61,019 nucleotides of DNA from an uncultured Clostridium sp. GTDB lineage: Bacteria > Bacillota > Clostridia > TANB77 > CAG-508. The notes below the pieces were generated by a model that saw nothing but the letters and a program-made list of their open reading frames with translations, was not told the DNA's origin and ran no database searches. Shown one piece after another: positions 60,762 through 61,019 of the stretch. The DNA lies in NCBI GenBank assembly GCA_947388675.1, contig CANDRW010000007.1, positions 1 to 61,019 on the forward strand. The letters are read 5' to 3'. Within the stretch, counting starts at the first letter, position 1; each line of letters opens with the position of its first letter. The translations under genes were made by a program, and so were the position numbers.

Positions 60762-60776
60762 ATTTTTTCCTTTTTG

Positions 60777-60805
60777 TTGACATTTTATTTTTTTTGTTAT
60801 ATTAT
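60777..60805 (+). promoter_or_regulatory. Strong outward-facing phage promoter
   Basis: TTGACA (60,777-60,782) and TATTAT (60,800-60,805) are 17 bases apart on the plus strand. In the integrated form it points into tRNA-Phe (antisense). In the excised circle it would point across attP to the DNA-binding and coat protein genes. Confidence 0.7.
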
Positions 60806-60843
60806 TGTTTTGTAATCTAAACGGTTGCGTTGTTGAAATAACT

Positions 60844-60919
60844 TGGTGCCTCGAACTGGAATTGAACCAGTGACACAGGGATTTTCAGTCCCTTGCTCTA
60901 CCAACTGAGCTATCGAGGC
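60844..60919 (-). tRNA. tRNA-Phe (anticodon GAA), intact copy at the right prophage end
   Basis: The acceptor arms GCCTCGA and TCGAGGC pair perfectly, as do AGGGA/TCCCT of the anticodon stem around CTGAAAA and the T-stem ACTGG/CCAGT. CCA is encoded. The 5' part is chromosomal and the 3' part is supplied by the phage, so integration keeps the tRNA functional. Confidence 0.95.
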
Positions 60920-60939
60920 AAATAAATAAATAAAAAAAA

Positions 60940-61016
60940 TGGCGACCTGGAACGGGCTCGAACCGTCGACCTCTAGCGTGACAGGCTAGCGTTCTAACCA
61001 ACTGAACTACCAGGCC
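60940..61016 (-). tRNA. tRNA-Asp (anticodon GTC)
   Basis: The acceptor arms GGCCTGG and CCAGGTC pair with one wobble; the anticodon stem is CTAGC/GCTAG around CTGTCAC; CCA is encoded. It lies upstream of tRNA-Phe on the same strand, so the two belong to one tRNA cluster. Confidence 0.95.
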
Positions 61017-61019
61017 GTA

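Larger units (their letters stand above)
53700..60890. mobile_element. Inovirus-like (filamentous phage) prophage in tRNA-Phe
   Basis: The element would be a circle of about 7,164 bp. Almost all genes run on the plus strand in a filamentous-phage-like set: DNA-binding protein, major coat protein, Zot ATPase, small membrane proteins, adsorption protein, pVI-like protein, Rep, integrase, plus a divergent repressor. It carries no tail, capsid-head, portal or lysis genes. Five CGG recoding sites lie inside it. With recoding every gene is intact, so it may be active. Confidence 0.88.

Noticed and set aside
53700-60890. Integrative conjugative element or tailed prophage
   Set aside because: No relaxase, type IV secretion, terminase, portal, capsid or lysis gene is present; gene set and size are those of a filamentous phage.
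1-61019. CRISPR arrays
   Set aside because: No regularly spaced direct repeats and no cas genes were seen.

Overview
ORGANISM. The window is AT-rich DNA of a spore-forming, diaminopimelate-type Bacillota, most likely an uncultured Clostridia lineage. The spore germination protease gpr, LL-diaminopimelate aminotransferase, an LCP ligase, YvcK and the general codon bias support this. A species cannot be named from the sequence alone.

MAIN RESULT. Eight times in this window the in-frame triplet CGG marks the exact point where a gene's reading frame moves by +1. Three sites are in chromosomal genes (holA, a vanZ-family gene, murD) and five are in one integrated phage (two in zot, two in the adsorption-protein gene, one in the integrase gene). 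Skipping the C, so that CGGN is read as one GGN glycine, restores a full-length protein every time. The restored glycines include the first residue of the Zot Walker A motif, the Gly of the VanZ FVPGR motif and the Gly of the integrase GKG motif. In a by-hand scan of every other credible gene I found no in-frame CGG used as an ordinary codon, although CGG is common in the other two frames. The simplest reading is that CGG is not an arginine codon in this organism, and that CGGN is translated as glycine by a +1 shift or a quadruplet-reading tRNA. The phage shares this rule.

LAYOUT. 1-100: the 5' end of a group II intron (minus strand) placed just after a terminator hairpin. 100-21,000: housekeeping genes (hydrolase, TraX-like, gpr, holA, ruvC, glycogen debranching enzyme, yvcK, murB, TM2 protein, mutY, U32 protease/trhP-like, trmR-like, typA, plsC, vanZ, a HigBA-type toxin-antitoxin pair), tRNA-Asn, tRNA-Ser and dispersed structured repeats. 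21,200-36,230: one long minus-strand operon for a surface polysaccharide carrying a nonulosonic (sialic-like) acid. It holds a dehydratase, an aminotransferase, the initiating sugar transferase, three GT2 enzymes, a Wzy polymerase, a GT52-like transferase, a Wzx flippase, a PseF-PseG fusion, a NeuB-type synthase and an LCP attachment enzyme. 36,400-44,200: galE, cmk, a P-loop/Asp23-like protein, two membrane GT39-like enzymes, a SanA-like protein and a processive GT2. 44,300-53,600: pnp, rpsO, another membrane glycosyltransferase, then murD-murL-dapL for peptidoglycan precursors. 53,700-60,870: an inovirus-like (filamentous phage) prophage of about 7.16 kb inserted in tRNA-Phe. tRNA-Asp closes the window.

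HOW IT FITS TOGETHER. The envelope genes (DapL, MurL with a MurD-type ligase, MurB, VanZ, LCP, capsule operon) make the cell wall and decorate it. The prophage has the filamentous-phage order of a DNA-binding protein, a major coat protein followed by a strong hairpin, a Zot-type ATPase, small membrane proteins, an adsorption protein, a pVI-like protein, an origin-like structure, Rep, integrase and a divergent repressor. Because its assembly ATPase, adsorption protein and integrase all depend on CGG recoding, it could be productive only in hosts that decode CGG this way.
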